Of a stretch of 64,000 nt of DNA, positions 9,812-23,654 are shown piece after piece (position 1 is the first letter of the stretch; every line of letters starts with the position of its first letter). Origin of the DNA: Porticoccaceae bacterium (lineage in GTDB: Bacteria; Pseudomonadota; Gammaproteobacteria; Pseudomonadales; Porticoccaceae); NCBI GenBank assembly GCA_026005035.1, contig BPKH01000002.1, positions 233,501-297,500 on the forward strand, written 5' to 3'. Position numbers and translations under genes: made by a program. The notes under the pieces were generated by a model. It was not told the DNA's origin. It saw only the letters and a program-made list of their open reading frames with translations, and did no database searches.

Positions 9812-10553
9812 CTGGCCGCAGTGGCTGCACCGGCTAGGTTCGCCGCGGGAATTCTACCGGCTGAGCGGCCGTGCCTTGCCCTGGCTCGCCGTGGCGGCGG
9901 CGGGGGTCTCGATGGTCGGCCTCGTCTGGGGACTGGCTTTCGCGCCGCCGGACGCCCGCCAGGGCCACAGTTTTCGCATCGCCTACCTGCACGTGCCGGT
10001 CTCTTTTCTGGCGTTGGCCGGCTACTACCTGATGGCTTTGGCGGGGGCGGTGGGACTCGTCTGGCGCGTCAAGCTCGCCCACATGACCCTGCGCGCCGCC
10101 GCCCGGGTCGGCGCGGCGTTCACCTTCGTGGCGCTGCTCACCGGCGCCCTGTGGGGCAAGCCCACCTGGGGGACCTACTGGGTGTGGGATGCGCGCATCA
10201 CCTCCATGCTGATCCTGTTCTTCCTCTATCTGGGGGTGATCGCCCTCGGCCAGGCCTACCGCGGCGAACGGGCGGACCGGGCGGCGGCGGTGTTGGCCCT
10301 GGTGGGCACGGTGAACGTGCCGATCATCTACAAGTCGGTGGACTGGTGGTACACCCTGCACCAGCCGGCGACGATCAAATTGACCGGCACCACCACCATG
10401 CATCCGGCGATGCTCCATCCCCTCCTGGTGTGCATCGCCGGCTTCTACCTGTTCTACGCGCTGCTTCTCGTACTCCACGTGCGCGCCGAGATCCTCGCCG
10501 GAGAGCGACGCACGCGCTGGGTGCGGGAACTGGCGCTCGGCGAGAGGGGGTGA
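9804..10553 (+). CDS. ccmC: Haem handling membrane protein CcmC
   Basis: The 249-residue protein loads haem onto CcmE at the periplasmic face. It has six predicted membrane segments and the tryptophan-rich WWD domain visible as PTWGTYWVWDARITS. Axial haem-ligand histidines are expected in the YLHVP segment and in the later SVDWWYTLHQPAT segment. The start overlaps ccmB and the stop overlaps ccmD. Confidence 0.96.
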   Translation: MASWPQWLHRLGSPREFYRLSGRALPWLAVAAAGVSMVGLVWGLAFAPPDARQGHSFRIAYLHVPVSFLALAGYYLMALAGAVGLVWRVKLAHMTLRAAARVGAAFTFVALLTGALWGKPTWGTYWVWDARITSMLILFFLYLGVIALGQAYRGERADRAAAVLALVGTVNVPIIYKSVDWWYTLHQPATIKLTGTTTMHPAMLHPLLVCIAGFYLFYALLLVLHVRAEILAGERRTRWVRELALGERG

Positions 10554-10759
10554 GGGCCGTGTACCGCTTCGAGAGCTGGGGCGAATTCCTTGCCATGGGA
10601 GGGCACGGCTGGTTCGTCTGGGGTGCCTACGCGGCAAGCATGGCCGTGTTCGCCTGGCTGGTGGCGGCACCCCTCCTGCGCAGCCGGGCGATCCTCGATC
10701 AGGTGCGCCGCGCCGCGCCGCCCCCGCTTTCCCCCACGGAACCGGAAGGAGAAGCCTGA
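10550..10759 (+). CDS. ccmD: Haem exporter subunit CcmD
   Basis: This 69-residue protein has a single transmembrane helix (FVWGAYAASMAVFAWLVAA) after an FLAMGGHG segment, then a basic cytoplasmic stretch and a proline-rich tail, the standard CcmD plan. CcmD stabilises the CcmABC-CcmE complex. GTG 10550 overlaps the ccmC stop; GTG 10559 is an alternative start. The stop shares its last base with the ccmE ATG. Confidence 0.88.
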   Translation: MRAVYRFESWGEFLAMGGHGWFVWGAYAASMAVFAWLVAAPLLRSRAILDQVRRAAPPPLSPTEPEGEA

Positions 10760-11208
10760 TGCATCCCGTGCGACGTCAGCGCCTCTTGGCGGTGGTCCTC
10801 TTGGTGGCCGGGGCGACGGTGGCCGTGGGCCTGTTGGCCTACGCTCTGCGCCAGAATCTGAACCTCTTTTACGCCCCCGCCCAGGTGGTGGCGGGAGAGG
10901 CACCGGCCGGGGCCCGCATCCGGGTCGGCGGGCTGGTGGTGCCAGGCAGCGTCGAGCGCGGCGGCGAGGGGCTCGAGGTGCGCTTCGCCCTCACCGACGG
11001 GGCGGCCAGCGTGCCGGTGGTCTACCGCGGCATTCTCCCCGACCTGTTCGCCGAGGGAGAGGCCGCGGTGGCGGCGGGGGCACTCGCCGAGGACGGCACC
11101 TTGGTCGCCGATCAGGTGCTGGCCAAGCACGACGAGAACTACACCCCCCCGGAAGTGGCGGAGGCCCTGAAGCGGGCGCAAGAGATGGGCGAGGCGGGCA
11201 CCCCATGA
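10759..11208 (+). CDS. ccmE: Periplasmic haem chaperone CcmE
   Basis: The 149-residue protein has an N-terminal membrane anchor (residues 9-30) and an OB-fold periplasmic domain. The covalent haem-binding motif LAKHDENYTPPE is present, with H124 as the attachment residue and Y128 as the axial ligand. CcmE carries haem from CcmC to the CcmF/H ligase. It overlaps the ccmF start by four bases. Confidence 0.97.
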   Translation: MHPVRRQRLLAVVLLVAGATVAVGLLAYALRQNLNLFYAPAQVVAGEAPAGARIRVGGLVVPGSVERGGEGLEVRFALTDGAASVPVVYRGILPDLFAEGEAAVAAGALAEDGTLVADQVLAKHDENYTPPEVAEALKRAQEMGEAGTP

Positions 11209-13187
11209 TTCCCGAACTCGGGCACTTCGCCCTGGCCGTCGGGCTCGCCCTGGCCCTCGCCGCCGGCGTGCTCGCCCTCTGGGGGGCGGCGCGCGGCGAG
11301 CTTCTGTGGATGGCGGCGGCGCGGCCTTTGGCCGGCGCCCAGTTCGCCTTCACCGCCTTCGCTTTTTGTTGTCTGGCGGGCGCCTTTTTGAGTGACGACT
11401 TCAGCGTCGCCTACGTCGCCGCCAACTCCAATTCGGCCCTCCCCTGGTATTACAAGCTGAGCGCCGTCTGGGGGGCCCACGAGGGTTCGCTGCTGTTGTG
11501 GCTGTTGATCCTCGACGGCTGGCTGTTGGCGGTGGCCGTGGCGCCGGCCCGCTCCCTCGTGGAGCAAGCCCGCGTCCTGGGCGTCTTGTCCCTGGTCGCC
11601 GTGGGCTTCCACCTCTTTCTGTTGCTCACCTCCAACCCCTTCGCCCGACTGTTGCCCCTGCCCGCCGCGGACGGGGCCGACCTCAACCCGCTGTTGCAAG
11701 ACATCGGCCTGATCCTCCACCCACCCATGCTCTACATGGGCTACGTGGGCTTCGGCGTGCCCTTCGCCTTCGCCATCGCCGCCCTCTTGGCGGGGGGCTG
11801 TGACGCCGCCTGGGCCCGCGCGGCCCGGCGCTGGGCGGGGCTTGCCTGGGTGTTCCTCACCCTGGGGATCGCCCTCGGCAGCTGGTGGGCCTACTACGAG
11901 CTGGGCTGGGGGGGATGGTGGTTCTGGGATCCGGTAGAGAACGCCTCTTTCATGCCCTGGCTGGTGGGAACGGCCCTGGTGCACAGCCTGGCGGTCACCG
12001 AAAACCGCGGGTTGTTTCGCAGCTGGACGTTGCTCTTGGCCATCTTCACCTTCGCCCTCAGTCTTCTCGGAACTTTCCTGGTCCGCTCGGGAGTGCTCAC
12101 CTCGGTCCACGCCTTTGCCGCCGACCCGGCCCGGGGCGCCTTCGTGCTCGCTTTTCTGGTGCTGGTGGTGGGCGCCTCCCTGGTGCTTTACGGCCTGCGG
12201 GCGGGCTCCCTGCGCGGCGAGGCGAGCTTCGGCTTCCTCTCCCGCGAGTGGTTTTTGCTGGCCAACAATCTCCTGCTCACCGTGGCCGCGGCCACCATTC
12301 TGCTCGGCACGCTCTACCCCCTCTTGGCCGAAGCGGCGGGCTGGGGGCGCATCTCCGTCGGTCCTCCCTACTTCAATTTCTTCTTCGTGCCGCTCGCCTT
12401 GGCCACCGTTTTCCTCATGGCGCCTGGGGGGCTGGCGCGGTGGAAGAAAACCAGCTGGGATTGGCTACGCCCGCGCCTGTCCCTCCCGGCGCTCGCGGCC
12501 CTGGCAGGTGGCGTCGCCCTGCCCTGGTGGTGGGGTGGAAGGCCCGCGCCCGCCGCCTTGGCGGCCACCGCCGGATTTCTCTGGGTCGCCTTTGCCATCG
12601 GCCGCGATCTGTGGGAAAAGAGCGCCCACTCCCAGGGCCGGCTCGCCGGGTTGCGGCGCCTGCGGCGCGGCTATTGGGGCATGCAGCTTGCGCACCTGGG
12701 CGTCGCGTGCGCCCTCCTCGGCGCCGGCGCCGTGAGTTCCTTCGGCGTGGAACGGGACGTGCGCATGGCGCCGGGGGAGGCGGTGGAGGTGGCCGGTTAC
12801 AGTTTCCGCTTCCAAGGAGTGCGGGGAATCGAGGGACCCAATTTTCACGGCGTGGCGGGCGAACTCGAGGTCGCCCGCGATGGCCGCCCGGTGGCGCGCC
12901 TCGAGCCGGAAAAGCGCCGCTACCCCGTGCGCGGCCAGGTGATGACCGAGGCGGCCATCGATCCCGGGCTCTGGCGCGACCTCTACGTCTCCTTGGGCGA
13001 GGAGCTGGAGGGCGGCGCCTGGGCGCTGCGCATCCAGGTCAAGCCCCTGGTGCGCTGGATCTGGGGCGGGGCGTTGCTGGCGGCGGTCGGCATGGTGCTG
13101 GCGCTGTCCGAGCGGCGGGCGCGCGCCCGGACCGCGGCTCGAATGGAGCGGAGCGCCCGGGAAGCGCTCTCGGGGGCGGGTCGATGA
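11205..13187 (+). CDS. ccmF: Cytochrome c haem lyase subunit CcmF
   Basis: The 660-residue polytopic membrane protein transfers haem from CcmE to apocytochrome c. Visible features are the P-loop-free helix bundle, the conserved KLSAVWGAHEGSLLLW and ILHPPMLYMGYVG segments, and the WWD motif GWGGWWFWDPVENASFMPWL near residue 250. A large periplasmic domain lies near the C terminus. The ATG overlaps ccmE (ATGA) and the stop overlaps ccmG in the same way. Confidence 0.97.
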   Translation: MIPELGHFALAVGLALALAAGVLALWGAARGELLWMAAARPLAGAQFAFTAFAFCCLAGAFLSDDFSVAYVAANSNSALPWYYKLSAVWGAHEGSLLLWLLILDGWLLAVAVAPARSLVEQARVLGVLSLVAVGFHLFLLLTSNPFARLLPLPAADGADLNPLLQDIGLILHPPMLYMGYVGFGVPFAFAIAALLAGGCDAAWARAARRWAGLAWVFLTLGIALGSWWAYYELGWGGWWFWDPVENASFMPWLVGTALVHSLAVTENRGLFRSWTLLLAIFTFALSLLGTFLVRSGVLTSVHAFAADPARGAFVLAFLVLVVGASLVLYGLRAGSLRGEASFGFLSREWFLLANNLLLTVAAATILLGTLYPLLAEAAGWGRISVGPPYFNFFFVPLALATVFLMAPGGLARWKKTSWDWLRPRLSLPALAALAGGVALPWWWGGRPAPAALAATAGFLWVAFAIGRDLWEKSAHSQGRLAGLRRLRRGYWGMQLAHLGVACALLGAGAVSSFGVERDVRMAPGEAVEVAGYSFRFQGVRGIEGPNFHGVAGELEVARDGRPVARLEPEKRRYPVRGQVMTEAAIDPGLWRDLYVSLGEELEGGAWALRIQVKPLVRWIWGGALLAAVGMVLALSERRARARTAARMERSAREALSGAGR

Positions 13188-13717
13188 AGCGGCTCGTCTG
13201 GTTTGCCCCGGCGTTGGCATTTCTCGCCCTCGCGGCGCTGTTGTACCTGGGGCTCGGGCGTGACCCGGAGGCCCTGCCCTCGGCCCTGGTGGGGCGTCCC
13301 GTGCCCGCTTTCGCCTTGCCCGATCTGGCCGACCCCCAGCGCCAGATCACGGAGGCGGTGTTCACCGGCGAGGTCACCCTGCTCAACGTCTGGGCCACCT
13401 GGTGCAGCGCCTGTCGGACCGAACACCCCTTCCTCATGGAATTGGCCCGGCGCGGTGTGCGCATCCTGGGCATGAACTACAAGGATCGCCCCGACGCCGC
13501 CCGCGTTTGGCTAGAGCGCCTGGGCAATCCCTACGCGCTCACCTTCATCGACCCGTTGGGCACCTATGGGGTGGATCTGGGCGTGTACGGCGCGCCCGAG
13601 ACTTACCTGATCGATGCGCGGGGGGTGATTCGGGCGCGCCACGTGGGGGTGCTCGACGCGGCGGTTTGGGCGGAACTGGAACCTCTCTACCAGCGGCTGC
13701 GCGAGGAGGCGCGGTGA
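13184..13717 (+). CDS. ccmG: Thiol:disulfide interchange protein CcmG (DsbE)
   Basis: This 177-residue membrane-anchored thioredoxin-fold protein reduces the CXXCH cysteines of apocytochrome c. The anchor is at residues 5-24, and the active site WATWCSACRTEHP places the redox pair at C74 and C77. The GVYGAPETYLID cis-proline region is present. It overlaps ccmF and ccmH by four bases each. Confidence 0.96.
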   Translation: MKRLVWFAPALAFLALAALLYLGLGRDPEALPSALVGRPVPAFALPDLADPQRQITEAVFTGEVTLLNVWATWCSACRTEHPFLMELARRGVRILGMNYKDRPDAARVWLERLGNPYALTFIDPLGTYGVDLGVYGAPETYLIDARGVIRARHVGVLDAAVWAELEPLYQRLREEAR

Positions 13718-14178
13718 AGCAGATTCTCGCGGCGATCCTCTGGGGCGTGGCGCTCGCCGCCGCCGCGGCCATCGAGCCGGCGCCCTTTGCGGACCCGGCG
13801 ACGGAGGTGCGCTATCGGGAGCTGCTCGCCGAGCTGCGCTGTCCCAAGTGCCAAAATCAAAGTCTCGCCGACTCCGACGCACTCATCGCCGCCGACCTGC
13901 GCGCCCAGGTGCGCCGGCTCATGCAGGAGGGGGCGAGCGACGAGGAGATCGTCGCCTATCTGGTGGCCCGCTACGGCGATTTCGTTCGCTACCGCCCGCC
14001 GGTGGATGCGCGCACCTTCGCGCTGTGGCTCGGCCCCCTGGCGCTCCTTGCCCTGGGGGGGATGGCGGTCTGGGCGGTGGCGCGGCGGGCGCGCCCCGCG
14101 GGGCCCGCGGCCCTGTCGCTGGAAGAGCGCGAGCGCCTGGCGCAACTTCTCGACGAACAAGGGGAAGGACCACCGTGA
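13714..14178 (+). CDS. ccmH: Cytochrome c maturation protein CcmH (thiol oxidoreductase)
   Basis: The 154-residue protein has a signal peptide (first 20 residues), the redox motif LRCPKCQNQSLADSDA (C43, C46) and a C-terminal membrane helix near 110-128. It works with CcmG and CcmF in haem ligation. The C-terminal TPR part found in some fused CcmH proteins is encoded separately as ccmI. GTG 13714 overlaps the ccmG stop. Confidence 0.95.
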   Translation: MKQILAAILWGVALAAAAAIEPAPFADPATEVRYRELLAELRCPKCQNQSLADSDALIAADLRAQVRRLMQEGASDEEIVAYLVARYGDFVRYRPPVDARTFALWLGPLALLALGGMAVWAVARRARPAGPAALSLEERERLAQLLDEQGEGPP

Positions 14179-15410
14179 CGCTCTGGATCGCGCTCGGGTT
14201 GTTGGCCAGTGCCGCCGCCGCCTGCGTCCTCTGGCCGCTGCTGTTCGGCGTCGAGGTCGGGGCGGAGGGCGGTCGCTTGGCCGCCCTGCGGGCGCTCCAC
14301 CAGGAGCGGCGCCGCCAGCTGCGCGAGGCGGTGGAGCGTGGCGAACTCGCCGCCGCCGAGGCGGCCGAGCTCGAGGCGGAGAGCGAGCGCCAGTTGCTCG
14401 CCGAGGCGGGCAGTGGCGGCGAAGGGGTGGTTCGCACCACCTCCTGGGGGCGGCGGGGGCTGATCGCCACCGCCTGCGCGGTTCCCCTCTTGGCCGCGGC
14501 GCTGTACGGCGCCCTCGGCGCCTGGCGGGAAGTGGAGGCCGCCCGCCTGTTGGTCCAGCGGGCCGAGTGGGCGGCCCGCGGGGCGGAGGACGCCCCCGCC
14601 TTGGCCCGCCTCGACCGCCGCTTGCAGGCGCTGTTGGCGGAGCTCGCGGCGGCCCATCCCCGCGATCCCACCTACCCGCTGTTGCTCGGCAAGCTGGCCG
14701 CGGAGCGCAAGGACTGGCGGGCGGCCGCGGAACACTATCGGCGCGCCGCGGCGCTGGCGCCCCAGGACGGCGAGCTCTTGGCCGAGTACGCCCAGCTCCT
14801 CTTTTTCGCCGCCGGCGGGCGGCCGACGCCCGAGGTGGCGGCGGCGGCGGAGCGGGCGCTGTCGATTGCGCCCGACAATCGCACCGCCCTGGGATTGGCC
14901 GGCATCGCCGCCTTCGAACGCGGCGACTACGCCGCCGCCGCCCGCCACTGGGAGGCGGCTTTGGCGCAACTGCCCGCCGACCATCCCGCCGCGGAGGCGC
15001 TGCGCGCCGGGGTCGCGGCGGCGCGGGAGCGCCTCGGCGAGGCGCCCGCGGCGGACGGCGCAGGGGCGCGGCTGCGGGTACGGGTGGCGCTGGCCGATAG
15101 CCTCCGGGTGCCGCCCGACAGCACCGTGTTCGTCTTCGCCCGCTCTCCGGAGGCGCCGGGAATGCCCCTCGCCGTGGTGCGCCTCACCGCCGCCGATCTG
15201 CCCGCCGAGGTGACCCTCTCCGACGCCATGGCGCTGGCGCCGGGGCGCGATCTGAGCAGCGCGCGGCGCGTGCAGGTGGTGGCGCGGCTGTCCCGGAGCG
15301 GGCGCGCCGAGCGGTCCGAAGGCGATCTGGAGGCCGTCTCGCCGCCCTTGGACGTGGGCGGTGCGGAGCAGCCGGTGGAACTGGTGATCGCGCCGCCCCT
15401 CGGCTCTTGA
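14175..15410 (+). CDS. ccmI: Cytochrome c maturation TPR protein CcmI
   Basis: The 411-residue protein starts with a membrane helix, a cytoplasmic coiled segment ([24 protein letters not shown]) and a second helix near residue 105. A tetratricopeptide region follows, with [32 protein letters not shown], and then a C-terminal beta-rich domain ([22 protein letters not shown]). CcmI captures apocytochrome c for the ligase. It overlaps ccmH by four bases and closes the operon. Confidence 0.93.
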   Translation: MTLWIALGLLASAAAACVLWPLLFGVEVGAEGGRLAALRALHQERRRQLREAVERGELAAAEAAELEAESERQLLAEAGSGGEGVVRTTSWGRRGLIATACAVPLLAAALYGALGAWREVEAARLLVQRAEWAARGAEDAPALARLDRRLQALLAELAAAHPRDPTYPLLLGKLAAERKDWRAAAEHYRRAAALAPQDGELLAEYAQLLFFAAGGRPTPEVAAAAERALSIAPDNRTALGLAGIAAFERGDYAAAARHWEAALAQLPADHPAAEALRAGVAAARERLGEAPAADGAGARLRVRVALADSLRVPPDSTVFVFARSPEAPGMPLAVVRLTAADLPAEVTLSDAMALAPGRDLSSARRVQVVARLSRSGRAERSEGDLEAVSPPLDVGGAEQPVELVIAPPLGS

Positions 15411-15474
15411 GTGGCGGCAGGGGGTCGGGAAGGTACAATCGAGCCGGCCGCAAGGCCCCACCGAGAGCGTCGAG

Positions 15475-18400
15475 ATGCGCCTGAAAACGATCAAACTGGC
15501 GGGCTTCAAGTCGTTCGTCGACCCCACCACGGTGCACTTTCCCACCAACCTGTCGGCCATCGTCGGACCCAATGGGTGCGGCAAGTCCAACCTCATCGAC
15601 GCGGTGCGGTGGGTGATGGGCGAGAGCTCCGCCCGCCACCTGCGGGGCGAGGCCCTCAGCGACGTGATCTTCAACGGTTCCGCCACCCGCAAGCCGGTGG
15701 CGCAGGCGTCCATCGAGCTCATCTTCGACAATTCCGACGGCAGCTTGGGGGGCGAGTACGCCCGCTTCGCCGAATTGTCGATCCGCCGCAAGGTCACCCG
15801 GGACGGCCAGTCCAGCTACTACCTCAACGGCCAGCGGTGTCGGCGCAAGGACATCACCGACCTGTTTTTGGGCACCGGCCTCGGTCCCCGCTCCTACGCC
15901 ATCATCGAGCAGGGAATGATTTCGCGGCTCATCGAGGCGCGCCCCGAAGAGCTCAGAACCTACCTGGAAGAGGCGGCGGGGCATCTCCCGCTACAAGGAG
16001 CGGCGGCGGGACACCGAGCAGCGCATGCGCCGCACCCAAGAAAACCTGGAACGGCTGGCCGACCTGCGGGAGGAGATGGGGCGCCAGCTCGAACGGCTGT
16101 CCCGCCAGGCTCGCACGGCGGAGCGCTACACCGAGTTGCGCCGCGAGGAGCGCGCCCTGGCGGCCCGCCTCAAGGCGCTGCGCCATCGCCAATTGGACGA
16201 GCAGTTGGCGGCAGAGCGGCGGGGGCGCCGCGCCCTGGAGGTGGAGCTGGAGGAACTGGCGGCGCGGAGGGCGGCCTGCGATGCGGCCATCGAGCGGCTG
16301 CGCGGCGAGCTGGCCGAGCGGGGGCGGGAGCTGGAGTCCGCGCAGGGCGACTTCTACGCCCGTGGAGCCGAGATCGTGCGCCTGGAACAGGCCCTGGAGC
16401 ACCGCCGCCGCCGCCGCCGCGAACTGGTGGAGGAGCAGCGGCGCGCCGAGCGCGCCCTCGGGGACGCTGAGCGGCAGCTGGCCGAGGACCGGCAGCGCGC
16501 CGCGCGCTGGGAGGCGGAGCTGGCCGAATTGCGGCCCCGGCTGGAGACTTTCCGCGAGCGGGAACAGGAATTGGCCCGCGCCCAGGAGGCGGCCGAGGCC
16601 GCCATGGCCGACTGGCAGGAGCGCTGGGAGGCGTTCAACGCCGCCAGCGGCGCGGCGCGCCGGGAGGCGGAGGTGGAGCAGTCGCGCATTCAGCATCTGG
16701 AGGAAAACCTGCGGCGACTCGCCGCGCAGATCCGGGCACGGGAGGCGGAGCACGCCGGGCTCGACGCCGGGCCCGCCCGTGAGGAGCTCGCCACCACCCG
16801 CGCCGCGCTCGCCGAACTGGAGGCGGAACAGGCCGAGCTGCGCGCCGGCCTGGAAGCGGCCACCGCCCAGATGGCGGCCGTCCGCGAGGAGGGCGCCGGC
16901 CTGGAGGCCGAGGCGGCCGCCCTGCGCGAGCAGCTGCAGACTGCCAAGGGGCGCCGCGCCTCGCTGGAAGCCTTGCAACAGGCCGCCCTGGCCCGAGACG
17001 AGGGGGCCACTCCCCTGGCCGGATTGGCGGACGCCCCCGCATTGGCCGAGCGGCTCGAAGTGGAGCCGGGTTGGGAGGCCGCCGTGGAGGTGGTCCTCGG
17101 CCACCGCCTGCGCGCCCGATGTGTCGCCGACCTGGAGGCCCACCTGGACGCCCTGGCCGGGCTGGAGCGGGGCGAGCTCGCGCTGGTGGCGGAGGGCGCG
17201 TCCGCGCCGTCCACCGGGGAAGCGCTCGGCGCTCGGGTCAAGGGGCCGGGTGGCGCTCTGCTCGCCGGGGTGTACCCCGCGGAGGATCTCGCCCAAGCCC
17301 GCACTCTCCTGTCGCGGCTGCGCCCCGGAGAGTCCGTGGTCACCCGCGACGGGGTGTGGCTCGGACCCGGTTGGGCGCTGGTGGCCCGCCGCCAGGATCC
17401 GGCCGCCGGCGTGTTGGCGCGCCGGCGCGAATTGGCGGCCCTGCAAGGGGAACTGGAGCGGTTGGCGGCGATGCTCGCCCGCGTGGAGGAGCGGCGCGCC
17501 CAGGTGGCCGAGCGCCGCCGCCTGCTCGAGGGGCAGCGCGACGCCTTGGCGCGCCGCCTGGCGGAAGCGGAGCGGCGCCACGCCCAGCTGAGCTCGCGGA
17601 TCGGCGCCCTGGCGGCGCGCATCGAGCAGGTGGAGGAGCGCCGGCGCCGGCTCGACGGCGAGCTCGCCGAGGCGGCCGGGCAGCAGCGGGAAGAGGAGCG
17701 GCGGCTCGCGGAGGCGCGAGCGCGCCTCGATGCTGCCCTTGAGCGCATGGCGGCCGACCAGCGGGCGCGGGAACAGCTGCTCGGGGAGCGGGACGCGCTG
17801 CGCAGCCGCCTGGACCGCAGCCGCCAGGAAGCCCGCCACGCCCGCGATCGCTGCCACGAACTGGCCATGCGCGAGCGCTCCGCCGCCACCCAGTTGGCCG
17901 CCATCCACGAGGGAATCGCCCGCCTGGAAGCGCAACGCGCCCAGCTGGCGGAGCGCCTGGCTGAGATGGGCGCCTCGCCGGATCTGGACGAGTCCGGAGA
18001 CGCCGCCCTGAGCGCCGAGCTCGAGCGACAACTCGAGGCGCGCCTCGCCGCCGAGGACCGGCTGGCGGCCGCGCGCCGGGCGGTGGAAACCCTCGAGGCG
18101 GCCCTGCGGGAGCGGGAGGCCGAGCGCGCCGAGCTGGAACAGATCATCGCCGAGCGGCGCAGCCAGCTTGAGTCGCGGCGGCTTGCGGAGCGCGAACTGG
18201 AAACCCGCGCTCACACCATCGCCGAGGAGCTGGCCGCTGCCGGCGCCGATTTGGATGCGCTCCTCGCCGAGTTGCCGGAGGACGCGGACGCCACCGCCTG
18301 GGAGGCAGAGCTTAAAGCCCTCGGCGAGCGGATCCAGCGGCTCGGGCCGATCAACCTGGCGGCCATCGAGGAATACCAGCAGGAAGCGGAGCGCAAGCGC

Positions 18401-18955
18401 TATCTGGACGCCCAGGACGCCGAGCTGCGCGAGGCCCTCGCCACCCTGGAAAGCGCCATCCGCAAAATCGACCGGGAGACGCGCAGCCGCTTCCGCGAGA
18501 CCTTCGAGGCGGTCAACGCCTCCCTCGGCGAGCTCTTTCCCAAGGTCTTCGGCGGCGGTCACGCCTATCTGGAGCTGGTGGGCGACGACCTCCTCGAGGC
18601 CGGCGTCGCGCTCATGGCCCGCCCGCCGGGCAAGCGCAACACCACCATCCACCTGCTCTCGGGGGGCGAGAAGGCGCTCACCGCCATCGCGTTGGTGTTC
18701 GCCATCTTTCGCCTCAATCCGGCGCCCTTTTGCCTGTTGGACGAGGTGGACGCCCCCTTGGACGACGCCAACGTCGGCCGCTTCGCGGCGCTCCTCAAGG
18801 AGATGTCCGGTCAGGTGCAGTTCGTCTACATCACCCACAACAAACTCTCCATGGAGATCGCCGACCAACTGCTCGGCGTGACCATGCAGGAGCCGGGGGT
18901 GTCGCGGCTGGTGAGCGTGGACGTGGAGCGGGCACTCGAGCTCGCCGAGGCTTGA
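15475..18955 (+). CDS. smc: Chromosome segregation ATPase SMC, with one frame break
   Basis: SMC dimers organise and help segregate the chromosome. The head domain begins [14 protein letters not shown] with Walker [10 protein letters not shown] at residues 31-39. Two long coiled coils flank a hinge around residues 520-650. The C-terminal head has [16 protein letters not shown] near 1060 and Walker [13 protein letters not shown] near 1083. Near 15981 the frame changes by +1: LEEAAG continues as [22 protein letters not shown] only if one G of the GGGG run at 15978-15981 is removed. The repaired protein is 1159 residues, normal for SMC. A weak TACAAT -10 (15434-15439) precedes the gene. Confidence 0.92.
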
Positions 18956-18962
18956 GGCGCCC

Positions 18963-18990
18963 TTGCAGAGTGCGGCTCATCTTCTACAAT
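18963..18990 (+). promoter_or_regulatory. Putative promoter of zipA
   Basis: TTGCAG at 18963-18968 and TACAAT at 18985-18990 are separated by 16 bases, just after the smc stop and 32 bases before the zipA ATG. Both hexamers are close to the sigma-70 consensus. Confidence 0.5.
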
Positions 18991-19022
18991 GGCCGCCAGG
19001 GGGCGAAGCCCGAGGGGACCAC

Positions 19023-22340
<3,318 letters not shown>

Positions 22341-23072
22341 CCGCCACGTTGAGGGACTCCACCCCGTTGGCCATGGGAATGCGCAGGCGGCCGGCGGCGA
22401 GCCGCGACACTTCCGGGGAGACGCCGGCGGTTTCGCTGCCCAGCACGTACAGGGTGCGCGGCCCCGGCCGATGGTCGGCGATGGACTGCTCGGCGTCGCT
22501 CGCCAGCACGCAGATCTCGGCGCCGGCGGCGGCGAAGTCGGCAAGTGCCGGGGCCAGTCGCTCGCAGCGCAGGATGCGCGCCCGGAAGAGGGCGCCGGCG
22601 CTCGCCTTGACCGCCAGTGGACACAGGGGAGCGCAGCCGCGCCGCGGCAGCAACAGGCCGTCGAGGGGGCTTGCCGCCACCGAGCGGATGATCATGCCCA
22701 GGTTCTGCGGGTTGGTCACCCCGTCCAGGGCGAGGAGGCGGAAGGGGCGGTCGGCGGCCCGCTCCAGAAAGGCCTCGCTGGTGCCGTAGCCCGGGAGGCG
22801 GAGATCGGCGGCCACCCCTTGGTCTTGGCGGCCGTCGCCGGAGATGTGGGCGAGCCGGCGGCGCGAATGGCGGGCGATCTCCACCCCGCGCCGGCGGGCG
22901 AGGGCGAGGATCTCGTCGAGGATGGCCGTCGGCTTCAGGTCCTCGGCCAGGTGGAGGCGCCAGATTTCGACCTCCGGGTGCCGCAGCGCTTCCAGCACGG
23001 GCTTGCGCCCGTAGATGGTCAGCAGGGAATCGAAAAAGCGCCGCCGCGCCCGGTACGCTTCGCCCACCGCGG

Positions 23073-23579
23073 TCAATCCTCGGGAAATTCCACCATCAGG
23101 TCGTCGGACAGCGCCTCCAGCAGCCGGCGCAGATCCTCCTCCGCCAGGGGCTCCGGCAGGACCACCCGGGCGCGGGCGCGGAAGAGGCGCTCGCCGCTCA
23201 TGGGCGCGCTCTCGGTGCGACTCTGCAGCTCCTCGAAGCTGATGCCCCGGGAGGCCAGGCTGCGCGCCAGCTCGTCGACGATGCCCGGGCGGTCGTTGCC
23301 CACCAGGGAAAACTCCACCCGCCGGCCCGCCGGGGGCCCGTCCCCGTCGTCCGGGCGCACCGAAACCTCCAGGTCGGGCAGGGCGGTGAGGGCGGAAATC
23401 AGCGCTTCCCGCTCCGCCTCCGCCACCTCGGCGAGGACGACGCCGGCGAACCGGCCGCCGAGCCGCGCCAGGGCGGACTCGAGCCAGTTGCCGCCGTGGC
23501 TGCGGATGGTGGCCGCCAGGCGCTCGACAATGCCCGGTCGATCCCGGGCGGTCACGCTCACCACCAAGCGACTCTTCAC
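23073..23579 (-). CDS. gcvR: Tandem ACT-domain regulator, GcvR-like
   Basis: This 168-residue protein consists of two ACT domains, starting VVSVTARDRPGIVERLA and VEFSLVGNDRPGIVDELA. Both carry the DRPGIV ligand-binding loop. GcvR proteins control the glycine-cleavage system by binding GcvA, but the gcvA partner is not in the window, so the regulatory target is not shown. GTG 23579 has a GGAGGGAG ribosome site. A TATAAT sits upstream on this strand at 23620-23615. Confidence 0.75.
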   Translation of the reverse strand: MKSRLVVSVTARDRPGIVERLAATIRSHGGNWLESALARLGGRFAGVVLAEVAEAEREALISALTALPDLEVSVRPDDGDGPPAGRRVEFSLVGNDRPGIVDELARSLASRGISFEELQSRTESAPMSGERLFRARARVVLPEPLAEEDLRRLLEALSDDLMVEFPED

Positions 23580-23654
23580 GGGGCTCCCTCCTGGCGGGCC
23601 GGTTCGGTTGCGGTATTATAGGGCGCCCTCCGCGCCCCACCGGACCCTTCTGCC

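Noticed and set aside
15953-18868. 971-codon open frame on the minus strand
   Set aside because: It is antisense to smc. Long shadow frames are expected in high-GC coding DNA, and the translation is low-complexity with no domain.
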